This document shows, one piece after another, positions 46,487-55,951 of a stretch of DNA of 64,000 bases. The DNA is from Parashewanella hymeniacidonis (lineage in GTDB: Bacteria > Pseudomonadota > Gammaproteobacteria > Enterobacterales > Shewanellaceae): the NCBI RefSeq assembly GCF_016900895.1, contig NZ_JAFEUN010000001.1, positions 1 through 64,000 on the forward strand. Direction: 5' to 3'. The stretch's first letter is position 1. Each line of letters starts with the position of its first letter. Under the pieces are notes generated by a model. The model searched no databases. It worked only from the letters and a program-made list of their open reading frames with translations, and had not been told where the DNA came from. Position numbers and translations under genes: made by a program.

Positions 46487-46930
46487 ATGCTACCAAGGAG
46501 CGGCTATAAGGCATTATTACTTGTGATTGTTGCAGCTTTGATCGCAGGGTGCAGCTCAACAAAGACCGCCGAAGAGCAAACTGAGTCACTTCGAGGTAGA
46601 GTAAAGGACAGCTTTAGTACCGAGGTTAAAGATAATGGGCTAAAACTGTTCACCTATAAGGCATGGAAAGTCAGAGCACAAAATGCTCTGGTACATCCTT
46701 TACCACATGAAAACCGAATTTCTAATCGTAAAAAATCTCGCCGACAACTCAAGAAAGAGTATGAAGCGTATAAAAAGCGAGAAAAGGATTGGGAGTTAGC
46801 GGTTGAGTTAGGGTTGGAAAGAACGCTAAAGCAAACTGGCTATTGTAAGAATGGTTTTTATGAGCTCAATCGTACCGTGTTACATGAGACGGTTGAGATT
46901 AGAGGCGAATGTAAAGAAGGGGCTAAATAG
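46487..46930 (+). CDS. Hypothetical lipoprotein
   Basis: The 147-residue product has a lipoprotein signal (residues 1-21) with lipobox IAGC (Cys22). The mature part is highly basic and helical in its centre (SRRQLKKEYEAYKKREKDWELA), and ends with two Cys (GYCKNGFYELNR and RGECKEGAK) that may form a disulfide. No family recognised. The Ser after the Cys favours outer-membrane sorting. It is 32 bp after the glutaredoxin gene and ends in the loop of a terminator. Confidence 0.8.
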   Translation: MLPRSGYKALLLVIVAALIAGCSSTKTAEEQTESLRGRVKDSFSTEVKDNGLKLFTYKAWKVRAQNALVHPLPHENRISNRKKSRRQLKKEYEAYKKREKDWELAVELGLERTLKQTGYCKNGFYELNRTVLHETVEIRGECKEGAK

Positions 46931-46942
46931 CCCCTTCTTTAT
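46916..46942 (+). terminator. Terminator overlapping the lipoprotein stop
   Basis: GAAGGGGCT (46916-46924) pairs with AGCCCCTTC (46929-46937), followed by TTTATTT. The gene's TAG stop lies in the loop and right arm. Confidence 0.8.
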
Positions 46943-46971
46943 TTGTCATATATTTTAGTTCTTGTGAGTGA

Positions 46972-48138
46972 TTAAAACTCAGCAATTTTCTTTTTGAAGT
47001 AATCAGTAAGTTTACTGAACCAGCTACCTTCATTCACTTTTTGAAGCGTTACCAGTGGATATTCTGCAACGTCTTTCCCATTTAATTGAAAGTAAATACG
47101 ACCAACTGTCTCACCTTTAGCTATAGGTGCTTCAATCTCTTTGGTTAACTCAAAATGTGCTTTAAGTTGTTTTGCTTGAGAGCGAGATACTGTAATTGGA
47201 GTATCAGTATTTACACCCAAATCAATTGTTGGCTTATCACCAAACCAAATTTTTTGAGTTACAAAGCTATCGCCTGATTTATATGGGATTACTGTTTCAT
47301 AAAAACGGAATCCAAAGTTCAGTAATTTCTTACTTTCAGCTTTGCGTGCAGTGCTACTTCTCGCCCCCATAACTACAGACACAAGGCGCATATTACCTTT
47401 GGTTGCTGATGCGACTAAGTTGAAGCCTGCACCAGAAGTGTGACCGGTTTTAATGCCGTCCACATTCATACTTTTATCCCACAATAGACCATTACGGTTG
47501 TATTGTTTAATGCCGTTATAGGTAAACGATTTTTCACTATAAATTCGATATTCCTCAGGAACATCACGAATCAGTGCCGCACCTAAAAGGGCCATATCAT
47601 AAGCCGTTGTTTTGTGCGCATCTGAATCGAGTCCATGAGCATTTTCAAAATGGCTGTCTTTCATTCCAAGCTGAGTCGCCCAAGAGTTCATTAATGCAAC
47701 AAAGCCATCTTCCGTTCCAGCAATATGTTCTGCCATTGCTACACATGCATCGTTGCCAGACTGAACAATGATGCCGCGATTAAGTTCAGATACGGTGACT
47801 TTTTTACCGACTTCAATAAACATCTTTGACGAGTCTGGAAAGTTTTTTGACCACGCCTTTTTAGAAATGATTACTTCATCCGTGGGGCTTATATTACCGT
47901 TTTTAATCTCTGTACCGATGACATAACTGGTCATCATCTTTGTTAAACTCGCAGGGTTTAACTGATCGTAAGCATTATTTTCAGCAATGATTTGCCCAGT
48001 ATTGTAGTCCATTAAAACATAAGCTTTAGCCGCTACTTTTGGAGCTTCTGGAATGATTACAGGTGCTGCGAAAGAAGAAAAGGTAACTAACGAAAGAAAC
48101 GCAGTCTTACAAGAGTATTTAAAAAGATTCATCATCAA
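46972..48138 (-). CDS. dacA: D-alanyl-D-alanine carboxypeptidase (PBP5/6)
   Basis: DacA trims the terminal D-Ala from peptidoglycan stem peptides in the periplasm. The 388-residue product has a signal peptide (to about residue 24), the SxxK motif SLTK (S64, K67), SGN (in VQSGNDACVAM) and KTG (GIKTGHTSGAG), then a beta-rich C-terminal domain and an amphipathic helix at the end (FSKLTDYFKKKIAEF) for membrane attachment. It is the last gene of the mrdA-rodA unit here; ybeD-lipB-lipA, often next, are not. Confidence 0.96.
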   Translation of the reverse strand: MMMNLFKYSCKTAFLSLVTFSSFAAPVIIPEAPKVAAKAYVLMDYNTGQIIAENNAYDQLNPASLTKMMTSYVIGTEIKNGNISPTDEVIISKKAWSKNFPDSSKMFIEVGKKVTVSELNRGIIVQSGNDACVAMAEHIAGTEDGFVALMNSWATQLGMKDSHFENAHGLDSDAHKTTAYDMALLGAALIRDVPEEYRIYSEKSFTYNGIKQYNRNGLLWDKSMNVDGIKTGHTSGAGFNLVASATKGNMRLVSVVMGARSSTARKAESKKLLNFGFRFYETVIPYKSGDSFVTQKIWFGDKPTIDLGVNTDTPITVSRSQAKQLKAHFELTKEIEAPIAKGETVGRIYFQLNGKDVAEYPLVTLQKVNEGSWFSKLTDYFKKKIAEF

Positions 48139-48233
48139 AAAGGCACATTTTAGTTAGATTAGAAAATAAGAAACAGTATAACATCAGCGATTAGACTTTC
48201 CATAAGTCATAAAGTTCCTTTGTTATATAAAAA

Positions 48234-49043
48234 TCAATCAGTTTTGACCAAGTAGCTCTGTGGGTAACCATTTCTACGAACAGATTCAAGTAATTCATTT
48301 GCGAGTAAAGTTTGCGAAATGGGACCCATCTGCAATTTATAGAGGCCATCTGCGCGTTTTAGACGAGAACTCACTTTGTATTTCTTCTTCAATTGATTCG
48401 CAATGACCGAGAGCTTTATTCTGTCTTTTGAAGCAACAATCTGAATAAAGTGGCCAGATGCAATAGGTGTTGTTTTAGGTTTGCTAGTTTTGCCTTGATA
48501 GGTTTGGGTTGGGGAGTCGAAGTGAATAGCCTCTACACGTACATCAGCAACGCCATGTTTAAGCATGCCGAGTTTGTATGCTGCGGCATAAGACAAATCT
48601 ATAATTCGATTCGAGTGGAAAGGACCACGGTCATTAACTCTAACAATCACAGATTTTCTGTTCGCTAAGTTAGTAACTTTAGCATAACTGGGGATCGGTA
48701 ACGTTTTGTGAGCTGCAGACATAGAATACATATCATACACTTCACCATTAGAGGTGTGATAGCCATGAAATTTGGCGCCATAATAGGATGCCTTACCTTC
48801 TTCGACATAATCCTTAGCTGTTTGAAGTACACGATATTGCTTATTGAAAACCTCATAAGGTTTATTACCTTGCCTGGAATATGGCTCGTATCTTGGTTGT
48901 GCATTTTCAATTTTAGATAAATCAGGTGGGTTTACAGGAGCGCGATCATTTTTTAGATGATAGCGGCCACCCGAAGAGCTACAAGCTGATAAGGCCAAAA
49001 TGGATATTGAAACGACAAGAGGTAACAGGTTATGGGTTTTCAT
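48234..49043 (-). CDS. rlpA: Rare lipoprotein A (septal ring lytic transglycosylase family)
   Basis: RlpA is an outer-membrane lipoprotein that cuts or binds denuded glycan at the septum. The 269-residue product has lipobox LSAC (Cys21), a double-psi beta-barrel domain (about 80-175, with GKASYYGAKFHGYHTSNGE and RVNDRGPF) and a C-terminal SPOR domain (about 195-265, FIQIVASKDRIKL). The key Glu of the barrel is in ASYYGAKFHG...NGE. The end of mltB overlaps its start by 14 bp. Confidence 0.95.
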   Translation of the reverse strand: MKTHNLLPLVVSISILALSACSSSGGRYHLKNDRAPVNPPDLSKIENAQPRYEPYSRQGNKPYEVFNKQYRVLQTAKDYVEEGKASYYGAKFHGYHTSNGEVYDMYSMSAAHKTLPIPSYAKVTNLANRKSVIVRVNDRGPFHSNRIIDLSYAAAYKLGMLKHGVADVRVEAIHFDSPTQTYQGKTSKPKTTPIASGHFIQIVASKDRIKLSVIANQLKKKYKVSSRLKRADGLYKLQMGPISQTLLANELLESVRRNGYPQSYLVKTD

Positions 49044-50022
49044 GAGCCTGCTTTAATTGTTGGCTAAATTGGTAAACGGCCATTGCATATAATGGGCTTC
49101 GATTGTATCGAGTTATCACATAAAAGTTCTTTAAGCCTAGCCAATACTCTGTGGCTTCAGGCTGTTTGAGTTTTATGAGCATCGTTGGTTGTGAAACATC
49201 TAAGTCAATATTGTCTTTAAGATAAACAGAAGGCGATAGAATATCTGAAACTTTTAATTTCAAACGTTCACCTGACCAGACCTTGGCTTTTGGTGTCGCC
49301 TTGGTGACGAGTTGCAAAGCAACAGGGTTACCTTTTTGCCAACCATGTTGATGTAAATAGTTAGCCACACTCCCAATTGCATCTACAGGACTTTCGATAA
49401 GATCTCGACCATGTTGGTCATCAAAATTTACCGAGTAATGACGATAGCTTGATGGTATGAATTGGCCATAACCCATTGCGCCTGCATAAGAGCCTTTTAA
49501 TTTTGATATATCGAGATTTTCTTCATCGATCAGGTGGAATAAGTGTCCAAGCTCGCTACGGAAAAACTTACCTCTAGGTGGATAATAAAATCCAAGGCTA
49601 TAAAGAGCGTCTAGCACTGAATATTTGCCTAAATAGCCACCATAGAAGGTTTCAATGCCAATGATGGCAACAATCACTTGTGGGTCGACATTGAATTGTT
49701 CCGCTGCTCGGTCAATATCTTTTTGATAAGTATTCCAAAACGCTAAACCTTTAGTTAACCGCTTTTCGGTTAGAAATATTGGATAGTACTGATGCCATGG
49801 CTTTGCTTCCCACGGCCGAGTGATCGCATCAATCACTTCTTGTTGATACTGAGCTTTGGCCAATAAGGCTTTGACCTCTTGTTCTGGCATGCCGTCGCTA
49901 ACTTGCTTTTTTATAAACTCAGCTTTGAGCTGAGCAGGAGGTGCTTCTGATACGACTGCTTCGGAAGAAAAACTAAAGCACACGAGAATACTGGCAGCAG
50001 CAAACCCTTTTAATAAAGACAT
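49030..50022 (-). CDS. mltB: Lytic murein transglycosylase B
   Basis: MltB cuts the glycan strand with formation of 1,6-anhydro ends. The 330-residue product has a signal peptide, catalytic Glu in GIETFYGGYLG, the family segments AMGYGQFIPSSYRHY and DAIGSVANYLHQHGW. No lipobox is seen: the N-terminus reads ASILVCFSFSSEA, where C15 is not in a typical lipobox, so it may be periplasmic rather than lipidated. It lies between rodA and rlpA. Confidence 0.95.
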   Translation of the reverse strand: MSLLKGFAAASILVCFSFSSEAVVSEAPPAQLKAEFIKKQVSDGMPEQEVKALLAKAQYQQEVIDAITRPWEAKPWHQYYPIFLTEKRLTKGLAFWNTYQKDIDRAAEQFNVDPQVIVAIIGIETFYGGYLGKYSVLDALYSLGFYYPPRGKFFRSELGHLFHLIDEENLDISKLKGSYAGAMGYGQFIPSSYRHYSVNFDDQHGRDLIESPVDAIGSVANYLHQHGWQKGNPVALQLVTKATPKAKVWSGERLKLKVSDILSPSVYLKDNIDLDVSQPTMLIKLKQPEATEYWLGLKNFYVITRYNRSPLYAMAVYQFSQQLKQAHENP

Positions 50023-50037
50023 AAAAATTCCATATTG

Positions 50038-51144
50038 TTATCTATCAATAAAGCGTCGATGAGTATTAATGCTCATCAATATCCCAAAACCAATCATCAA
50101 TGTCATCATAGAAGTACCACCATAACTGATCAATGGCAAGGGAACACCGACCACGGGTAAAATACCCGAAACCATACCAATGTTTACAAAAATATAGACG
50201 AAAAATGTCAGTGTGATACTTCCTGCTAATAAACGTGCAAAACTGGTTTGTGCTCTTGATGCAATCACAAGCCCACGCCCGATAACGTATAGGTAAAGAG
50301 CAAGTAAGCAAAGACTGCCGACAAGACCAAATTCTTCACCAATTACAGCAAAAATAAAGTCAGTGTGGCGTTCGGGTAAAAACTCTAATTGTGACTGGGT
50401 ACCTTGTAACCAGCCTTTACCCCAAAGACCACCAGATCCAATTGCGATGGTTGATTGGATAATATGATAGCCAGCGCCTAAGGGATCTTTTTCAGGATCT
50501 AACAGCGTAAGTACCCGAGTTCTTTGGTAATCGTGCATTAAGAAAAACCATAATACGGGTAAAAAAGCCAAGCCTGCGGCTATTATGCCGCCGACAATCC
50601 ACCAACTCATTCCTGATAAAAACAATACAAAAACGCCTGAGGCTGCTACAAGAATAGATGTGCCTAAGTCAGGTTGTTTAGCAATAAGTAACGTTGGAAC
50701 AATGAGCAGAACGGCAGCACCCGCTAAGTAACGTTTTTTAGGAGGAAGTGGAAACTTGCTGATATACCAAGCCATCGTTATTGGAAAGGCGAGTTTCATT
50801 AGCTCTGAAGGCTGAAACTCAACAAAACCTAAATTTAACCAACGCTGAGCGCCCTTGTTGATCTCCCCAAAGAAGTGAACACCGAGAAGCAAAGCTATTC
50901 CAACTGAGTAAATGGGCAGTGCCCAACGCCTTAATATTTCTGGGTTAATTTGAGCTACCACAAACATGACAAAAAGTGATAGACCAATACGGACACCTTG
51001 ACGTTCAATCATTGCCCAACTGCCACCACTGGCTGAATAAATGACAAAAATGCTAAAGGTCATCAATGCTAACAGGCCAACTAAGAGCGGGAGATCAAGA
51101 TGAAGTCTGCGCCATATGTTAGGGCGATGGTGTCGTGAATTCAT
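50038..51144 (-). CDS. rodA: Rod-shape determining glycosyltransferase RodA
   Basis: RodA is the SEDS peptidoglycan polymerase of the elongasome and works with PBP2. The 368-residue product has ten predicted spans with conserved [16 protein letters not shown], the loop [14 protein letters not shown] (with the catalytic Asp region) and [13 protein letters not shown]. Start ATG 51144 overlaps the mrdA stop by 4 bp (ATGA), so the pair is translationally coupled. Confidence 0.97.
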   Translation of the reverse strand: MNSRHHRPNIWRRLHLDLPLLVGLLALMTFSIFVIYSASGGSWAMIERQGVRIGLSLFVMFVVAQINPEILRRWALPIYSVGIALLLGVHFFGEINKGAQRWLNLGFVEFQPSELMKLAFPITMAWYISKFPLPPKKRYLAGAAVLLIVPTLLIAKQPDLGTSILVAASGVFVLFLSGMSWWIVGGIIAAGLAFLPVLWFFLMHDYQRTRVLTLLDPEKDPLGAGYHIIQSTIAIGSGGLWGKGWLQGTQSQLEFLPERHTDFIFAVIGEEFGLVGSLCLLALYLYVIGRGLVIASRAQTSFARLLAGSITLTFFVYIFVNIGMVSGILPVVGVPLPLISYGGTSMMTLMIGFGILMSINTHRRFIDR

Positions 51145-52997
51145 TGTTTTAAACTCCCATCAGTATTAAGCAAATAAGTATCTAACATTCCTTTAGCCAC
51201 AGGGCCGGCATTATCTCCTCCCCAACCTGCATTCTCGAGCACGACAGCAACAACAATTTTGGGGTTATCTACAGGGGCAAAGGCAACGGTCAGAGCATTA
51301 TCCCGATGTTTCTTGCTGATGGATTTCGCATCGTACTTCTGGTCTTGTGCAATACCAATAACTTGGGCTGTCCCCGTTTTCATCGCTGCCATATAAGGTG
51401 AATGTGTAAAGCGCTTTTTCATCGCAGTGCGATACATTGAATCAATTACGATATCCCAACTGTGTGGGTTAGAGAGTTTTATTGGAGGTAGTTCATCGAT
51501 CGGCGCATCTATTTTTGAGGTATCATCTTGGAGTGATTTTAAAAAGTGTGGGACAAATCGCTCACCTTTATTAGCAATGATCGTTATAGCTTTAGCAAGT
51601 TGCATTGGCGTTGCAGTCCAGTATCCTTGGCCAATGCCTACTGAAATCGTATCACCAATATACCAAGGTTGTTCGTACTTAATTCGCTTCCAATCTTTAT
51701 CTGGTAAGTTGCCGGTAGACTCTTCGAAAATGTCGATGCCGGTGCTTTCACCAAATCCAAAAGGCGCCATAAATTGTGCAATGCGATTTACCCCCAATTT
51801 GTAGGCGAGTTCGTAAAAATAGGTATCACAGGAGTCAATAATCGCATCATGGACATCAACCCAACCATGCCCCCAGCGTTTCCAGTCACGGTACTTGTGC
51901 TCAACATTCGGAATTTGCCAAAAACCAGGATCCCAAATGCGCGTTTGTTCCGTGACCACTTTATCCTCCAGCCCCGCCAGTGCCATTAATGGTTTGATGG
52001 TGGATGCCGGCGAGTATTGTCCTTGAGTTGCACGATTAATTAATGGTCGTGCATCATCGTTAAGCAAACCACGGTAAGCTTTACTTGAAATGCCATGAAC
52101 AAATTGATTCGGGTCGTAACTTGGGCTCGAAGCCATAGCCAAAACACCGCCATCTGTTGGATCGATTGCTACTACTGTCCCACGGCGGCCATTAAGCAGT
52201 TCCATTGCTTTTGCTTGTAAGTTCAAGTCAATAGTGAGATAGATGTCCTGTCCAGGGACTGGCGGTGTGCTTTTTAGCGTTCGTATAGTTCTGCCGCGAT
52301 TATTTACTTCTTCTTCTAAGTGACCAGGCTTACCGTGTAACAGAGATTCGTAATAGCGTTCGATTCCTTGTTTACCAATGTCTTTGGTAGCGGCATAATT
52401 TTTCCACTCATCGTTCGCTTCGAGGCGAGCTTGATCTTTTTGATTAATTCTTCCGACATACCCCAAAACATGAGTCAGAAGTGAACCATACGGATAAAAG
52501 CGCTTTAGCCCTGCATCTACATAAACACCAGGAAATCTATACTGATTAACGCTGAACTCGGCAACTTGTTCTTGAGTTAAACGGTTCTTGAGTGAAAGCG
52601 GCTTGAAGCGGCGGTGATATTTTAATGAGGTTTTAAAGTCTTCGATTTCATCATCAGATATCGGAATGACTTTTTTAAGATTTTCCAGGGTTTCATTTAT
52701 GTTTTTTACTTTTTCTGGAAGCACTTGAAGTGTATAAAAAGGGCGATTTTCAGCCAGAAGCTGACCGTTACGATCATAAATTAATCCACGGCTTGGTGCG
52801 ACAGGAACAACTCTAATTCGGTTATCATTAGAACGAGTGCTAAAGTCTTTGAAATCTTCGATTTGTAGGCGATAAAGGTTAGTGAGCAATATCCCTATCA
52901 TCACTAAAACACAAGTAAAGGTAAAAAATGCTCTGCGTTTAAACAGTGACGCCTCAGCGGCGTGATCATGTATGGTCATTCGCTTTTTTGGCGACAC
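51141..52997 (-). CDS. mrdA: Penicillin-binding protein 2
   Basis: PBP2 is the transpeptidase of cell elongation. The 618-residue product has one N-terminal span (about 22-42), a pedestal domain and a transpeptidase domain with SxxK (S332-TIK335), SCD (in [12 protein letters not shown]) and KTGT (MKTGTAQV, about residue 541). I kept GTG 52997, which has GGAGA 7 bp upstream; ATG 52979 ([10 protein letters not shown]) is an alternative. It follows rlmH by 48 bp. Confidence 0.96.
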   Translation of the reverse strand: MSPKKRMTIHDHAAEASLFKRRAFFTFTCVLVMIGILLTNLYRLQIEDFKDFSTRSNDNRIRVVPVAPSRGLIYDRNGQLLAENRPFYTLQVLPEKVKNINETLENLKKVIPISDDEIEDFKTSLKYHRRFKPLSLKNRLTQEQVAEFSVNQYRFPGVYVDAGLKRFYPYGSLLTHVLGYVGRINQKDQARLEANDEWKNYAATKDIGKQGIERYYESLLHGKPGHLEEEVNNRGRTIRTLKSTPPVPGQDIYLTIDLNLQAKAMELLNGRRGTVVAIDPTDGGVLAMASSPSYDPNQFVHGISSKAYRGLLNDDARPLINRATQGQYSPASTIKPLMALAGLEDKVVTEQTRIWDPGFWQIPNVEHKYRDWKRWGHGWVDVHDAIIDSCDTYFYELAYKLGVNRIAQFMAPFGFGESTGIDIFEESTGNLPDKDWKRIKYEQPWYIGDTISVGIGQGYWTATPMQLAKAITIIANKGERFVPHFLKSLQDDTSKIDAPIDELPPIKLSNPHSWDIVIDSMYRTAMKKRFTHSPYMAAMKTGTAQVIGIAQDQKYDAKSISKKHRDNALTVAFAPVDNPKIVVAVVLENAGWGGDNAGPVAKGMLDTYLLNTDGSLKQ

Positions 52998-53045
52998 TGA
53001 TGTTTCTCCGAAATCAGTCCTAGCTAACTGTAGGTAATTATATTG

Positions 53046-53516
53046 TTACTCTCGGTGGTAAGGATGGTTATTGTTGACACTCCAAGCCCGATAAAGGCTT
53101 TCAGAGACAACAATACGAACCAAAGGATGGGGAAGAGTAAGCGCGGATAAACACCAACTCTCTTGAGCAGCTTGTTTACAGGCTGGTGCAAGTCCTTCTG
53201 GTCCGCCAATCAATAAAGTGACATCCCGACCATCAAGTTGCCATTTATTCATGGCAGTTGCAAGGGCCGGAGTCGTTAAATTTTTTCCAGGTAAATCAAG
53301 AGTTACAATACGATTGCCTTTGGGAATTGCAGCAAGCATTTGCTCGCCTTCTTTATGAAGGATTCGTGCAATATCTGCATTTTTGCCACGTTTCCCTGCT
53401 GGGATTTCAAGCAATTCAAGCGGCATATCTCGTGGAAATCGCCTCTGATACTCCTGAAAACCTTGAGTAACCCAAGAAGGCATTTTAGTGCCAACTGCAA
53501 TCAATTGTAATTTCAT
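53046..53516 (-). CDS. rlmH: 23S rRNA (pseudouridine1915-N3)-methyltransferase
   Basis: RlmH methylates pseudouridine 1915 in helix 69. The 156-residue product is a SPOUT enzyme with [16 protein letters not shown] at the start, the SAM-binding [11 protein letters not shown] and the C-terminal [20 protein letters not shown]. Length is typical. It lies between rsfS and mrdA, as usual. Confidence 0.97.
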   Translation of the reverse strand: MKLQLIAVGTKMPSWVTQGFQEYQRRFPRDMPLELLEIPAGKRGKNADIARILHKEGEQMLAAIPKGNRIVTLDLPGKNLTTPALATAMNKWQLDGRDVTLLIGGPEGLAPACKQAAQESWCLSALTLPHPLVRIVVSESLYRAWSVNNNHPYHRE

Positions 53517-53559
53517 ATTAAATTGTTCTCATGTAATAAGGCTGATAGAGAACAACCCA

Positions 53560-53889
53560 TTAAGCGTGATTATCAGACCACAGTTTTTCTAATTGATAAA
53601 AGTCTCGAGTTTGGTCTTGCATCACATGCAAGATAACATCACCCATATCGACAAGAACCCATTCACTGCCACTTCGACCTTCGATGCCTACTGGTGGAAA
53701 TCCTGCATTTTTGGTTTCTAATGCAATATATTCTGCAATAGATTTAACATGAGTTTTTGAAGTACCTGAACAGATCACCATGTAGTCTGTGATAGTTGAT
53801 TTATCTTGTACATCAAGTGAAATGATATCTTTTGCTTTTAGATCATCAACTTTGTCGATGATAAAATCTCTTAATTCGGCGCCTTGCAC
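53560..53889 (-). CDS. rsfS: Ribosomal silencing factor RsfS
   Basis: RsfS binds L14 and keeps the subunits apart when nutrients are low. The 109-residue product has DYMVICSGTSKTHVKSIAEY and GSEWVLVDMGDVILHVMQDQTRDFY, typical of the family. In most gammaproteobacteria it directly follows nadD; here 3.8 kb of accessory DNA separates them, so it needs its own promoter or one within that block. Confidence 0.97.
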   Translation of the reverse strand: MQGAELRDFIIDKVDDLKAKDIISLDVQDKSTITDYMVICSGTSKTHVKSIAEYIALETKNAGFPPVGIEGRSGSEWVLVDMGDVILHVMQDQTRDFYQLEKLWSDNHA

Positions 53890-54000
53890 GCTGAGCTACC
53901 CCTTATTTTAAAATAGCCCAGCATAATAGCAAAACTTTGAGCTTAAATATACGATATCCTCCACAAGGTTGAGAACGTAATTTGAGCAACTCGGAAAAAT

Positions 54001-54415
54001 TTATATTCCAGTTTCCGGTGCGAGTTTAACCATATCAGTAAAGCCGTTCTGGCGTTCCTCGCTTGTGGTTTCTTCTCCAGTAACAATGTGGTCAGAAATC
54101 GTTAGGATACTCAGCGCATTCACACCATATTCCATTGCCAAGGTATAAAGCGCAGCAATTAAGCTATTTTCTTCATCGTTAACAAAATCACTGGTGACGG
54201 ATTTTATCAATTGTGCAATCAATTGATGCTTTTCAATTTTAGGTTCGTAGCACCAAGCGTAACTGACTTTATGGCGAGTAAGTAACCCTTTCTTATACAA
54301 ACGGTCTAACGTACTCTGGATTGTATTCAACGTACCACCACGTTTGCTTTGCATCGGCCGATTTATACTGCCACAGGTAATGCAATACTTGTTTTTCAAG
54401 AGCACCTAACTGCAT
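54001..54415 (-). pseudogene. Chimeric remnant: BlaI-like repressor joined to DeoD C-terminus
   Basis: On the minus strand a good RBS (AGGA) precedes ATG 54415, which encodes [20 protein letters not shown], a BlaI-type winged-helix start. A frame change follows near 54345, and the other frame continues [20 protein letters not shown] with the rest of the helix-turn-helix and up to about DEENSLIAA. From [13 protein letters not shown] on, the sequence matches the end of DeoD purine nucleoside phosphorylase ([20 protein letters not shown]). So the repressor has an internal deletion or frameshift and its C-terminus is replaced. It cannot make either native protein. Confidence 0.75.
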
Positions 54416-54585
54416 TTTATCTCCTGATCCTATAAAAAATAGTTTAAAACCGATTGGTGATTGGTTTTACATCATAATGGTATATATTTGCAACAAGATG
54501 AAACTTTATCTTTGTCAGAAACACTCGCTAACATCTTCGTGATAGAAGCTATGTCATTAAAACAATAGAATTAGTTAAAAAAGAT

Positions 54586-55695
54586 ATGGATGTAAATAAA
54601 ATGCGATTATGGTTCAGTTTGCTGTTTCTAATTACTGTCATGGGGTGTACGAACACTAATCAAGTACAACGAATCGTTGATAATAATTCAATTATTAAGT
54701 ACCGAGAAAAAGAGAAGAATCGTTTTTCTAATTTGTATCCAGTAAAAAAATTAAAAGATCGTGTTTATCCTTATACGTGTGAGCAAGATTGTTACCCTGA
54801 ATCTGAGAAACTCCAATGTGAATTAAAAGAAGAGAATTGTCAGTTTGTTGGGCAACAGAAGTCATCAACGACCAATACAGGGTTTGATGTTCATTGGCTT
54901 GGGCATGCAAGTTTTCATGTTAAGACTGAAGATGGAACTAGTTTATTATTCGATCCTATTTCGCAACAATTTGATTGGCCGGTGGGTTTTGCACTGTGGG
55001 CATTCGGTGGCAAATACCGTAACGAACCAGAATCTTGGCTTTCGGATACAGAGCTTAATGATGTTGACGCAATAATGTATTCTCATACCCATTACGATCA
55101 TTTTAATAAATCTGACATTGATAATATGAGTCGGCATATTCAGTACATAGTGCCATTAGGGTTCGCAGAACACTTTGAAAATGATGGCTACAAAATCAAT
55201 GAAATGGCGTGGTTTTCATCTACTACATTAAGTGATACTACGATTAATTTTGTTCCGGGCAATCATTTCAGTGATCGAATTTTGGTCCCTTATATTTATG
55301 AAGATCGTAATACTTCTTTATGGGGCGGTTGGGTTATTGAAAATAAAGATAAGAAACTATTTTTTGCTGGTGATACAGGCTATTCCGATCACTTTAAAGA
55401 TATTCAAAAAAGATATGGTGATATGGATGTATGCCTGATGCCGATAGCCTCTTATCATCATCCAGAAAATGGAATGTGGTATCGATATGTTCATTTAACG
55501 CCAGAAGATGCACTTGCTGCTGCAGATGAATTGAATTGTAAGGTTATGATCCCATGGGGCTATGGAAAATACAGCTGGCAAATGGGCGATCGATCTTCTT
55601 ACGGCCCATTATTAAGACTATTACACATGCATAAAAAACTCGACTCTAAAGTACATCTTTATATTCTGAATGAAGGTGAAAAATCGAGGTTTTAA
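54586..55695 (+). CDS. NAPE-PLD-like metallo-beta-lactamase-fold lipoprotein
   Basis: The 369-residue product has a lipoprotein signal ending VMGC (Cys21) and an MBL fold close to N-acyl-phosphatidylethanolamine phospholipase D: WLGHASFHVKT, the HxHxDH metal motif in YSHTHYDHF, GNHF, FAGDTGYSDHF and the C-terminal HLTPEDA. Zinc ligands appear complete. Such enzymes hydrolyse phospholipid head groups or related phosphodiesters. It is probably at the outer or inner membrane facing the periplasm. Four Cys lie in residues 65-90 before the domain (CEQDCYPESEKLQC), an unusual insertion. Confidence 0.85.
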   Translation: MDVNKMRLWFSLLFLITVMGCTNTNQVQRIVDNNSIIKYREKEKNRFSNLYPVKKLKDRVYPYTCEQDCYPESEKLQCELKEENCQFVGQQKSSTTNTGFDVHWLGHASFHVKTEDGTSLLFDPISQQFDWPVGFALWAFGGKYRNEPESWLSDTELNDVDAIMYSHTHYDHFNKSDIDNMSRHIQYIVPLGFAEHFENDGYKINEMAWFSSTTLSDTTINFVPGNHFSDRILVPYIYEDRNTSLWGGWVIENKDKKLFFAGDTGYSDHFKDIQKRYGDMDVCLMPIASYHHPENGMWYRYVHLTPEDALAAADELNCKVMIPWGYGKYSWQMGDRSSYGPLLRLLHMHKKLDSKVHLYILNEGEKSRF

Positions 55696-55722
55696 CGTGG
55701 TTAAGTACCTGATGATAAGAAC

Positions 55723-55863
55723 TTGATTTTATGGGTGATATTTTTAGCTTCAAGTGCTGCAGTTACACGTTGCACAAACGGACAAATTTTAAAGCTAATT
55801 ATTTTGATCATGATGGTGTCATTCAAAGGCTTTTATTCATGGAGTAATAGACGTCAGTTATAA
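55723..55863 (+). CDS. Possible small membrane ORF (46 aa)
   Basis: A TTG at 55723 opens a 46-codon frame to TAA 55861. The product has two hydrophobic segments (LILWVIFLASSAAV and ILKLIILIMMVSF) and a basic tail. There is no good RBS and the start is weak. It could be a leftover of a membrane gene or chance; it fills most of the 256-bp gap between its neighbours. Confidence 0.25.
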   Translation: MILWVIFLASSAAVTRCTNGQILKLIILIMMVSFKGFYSWSNRRQL

Positions 55864-55951
55864 AAAAAGATGCTTAAAAGTTTTAAAACTTGAAAACTAA
55901 ATGTGAAATTGGCAATGTGGTTGAGTAAAAAGTCTACAGTGGAATGTCTAA

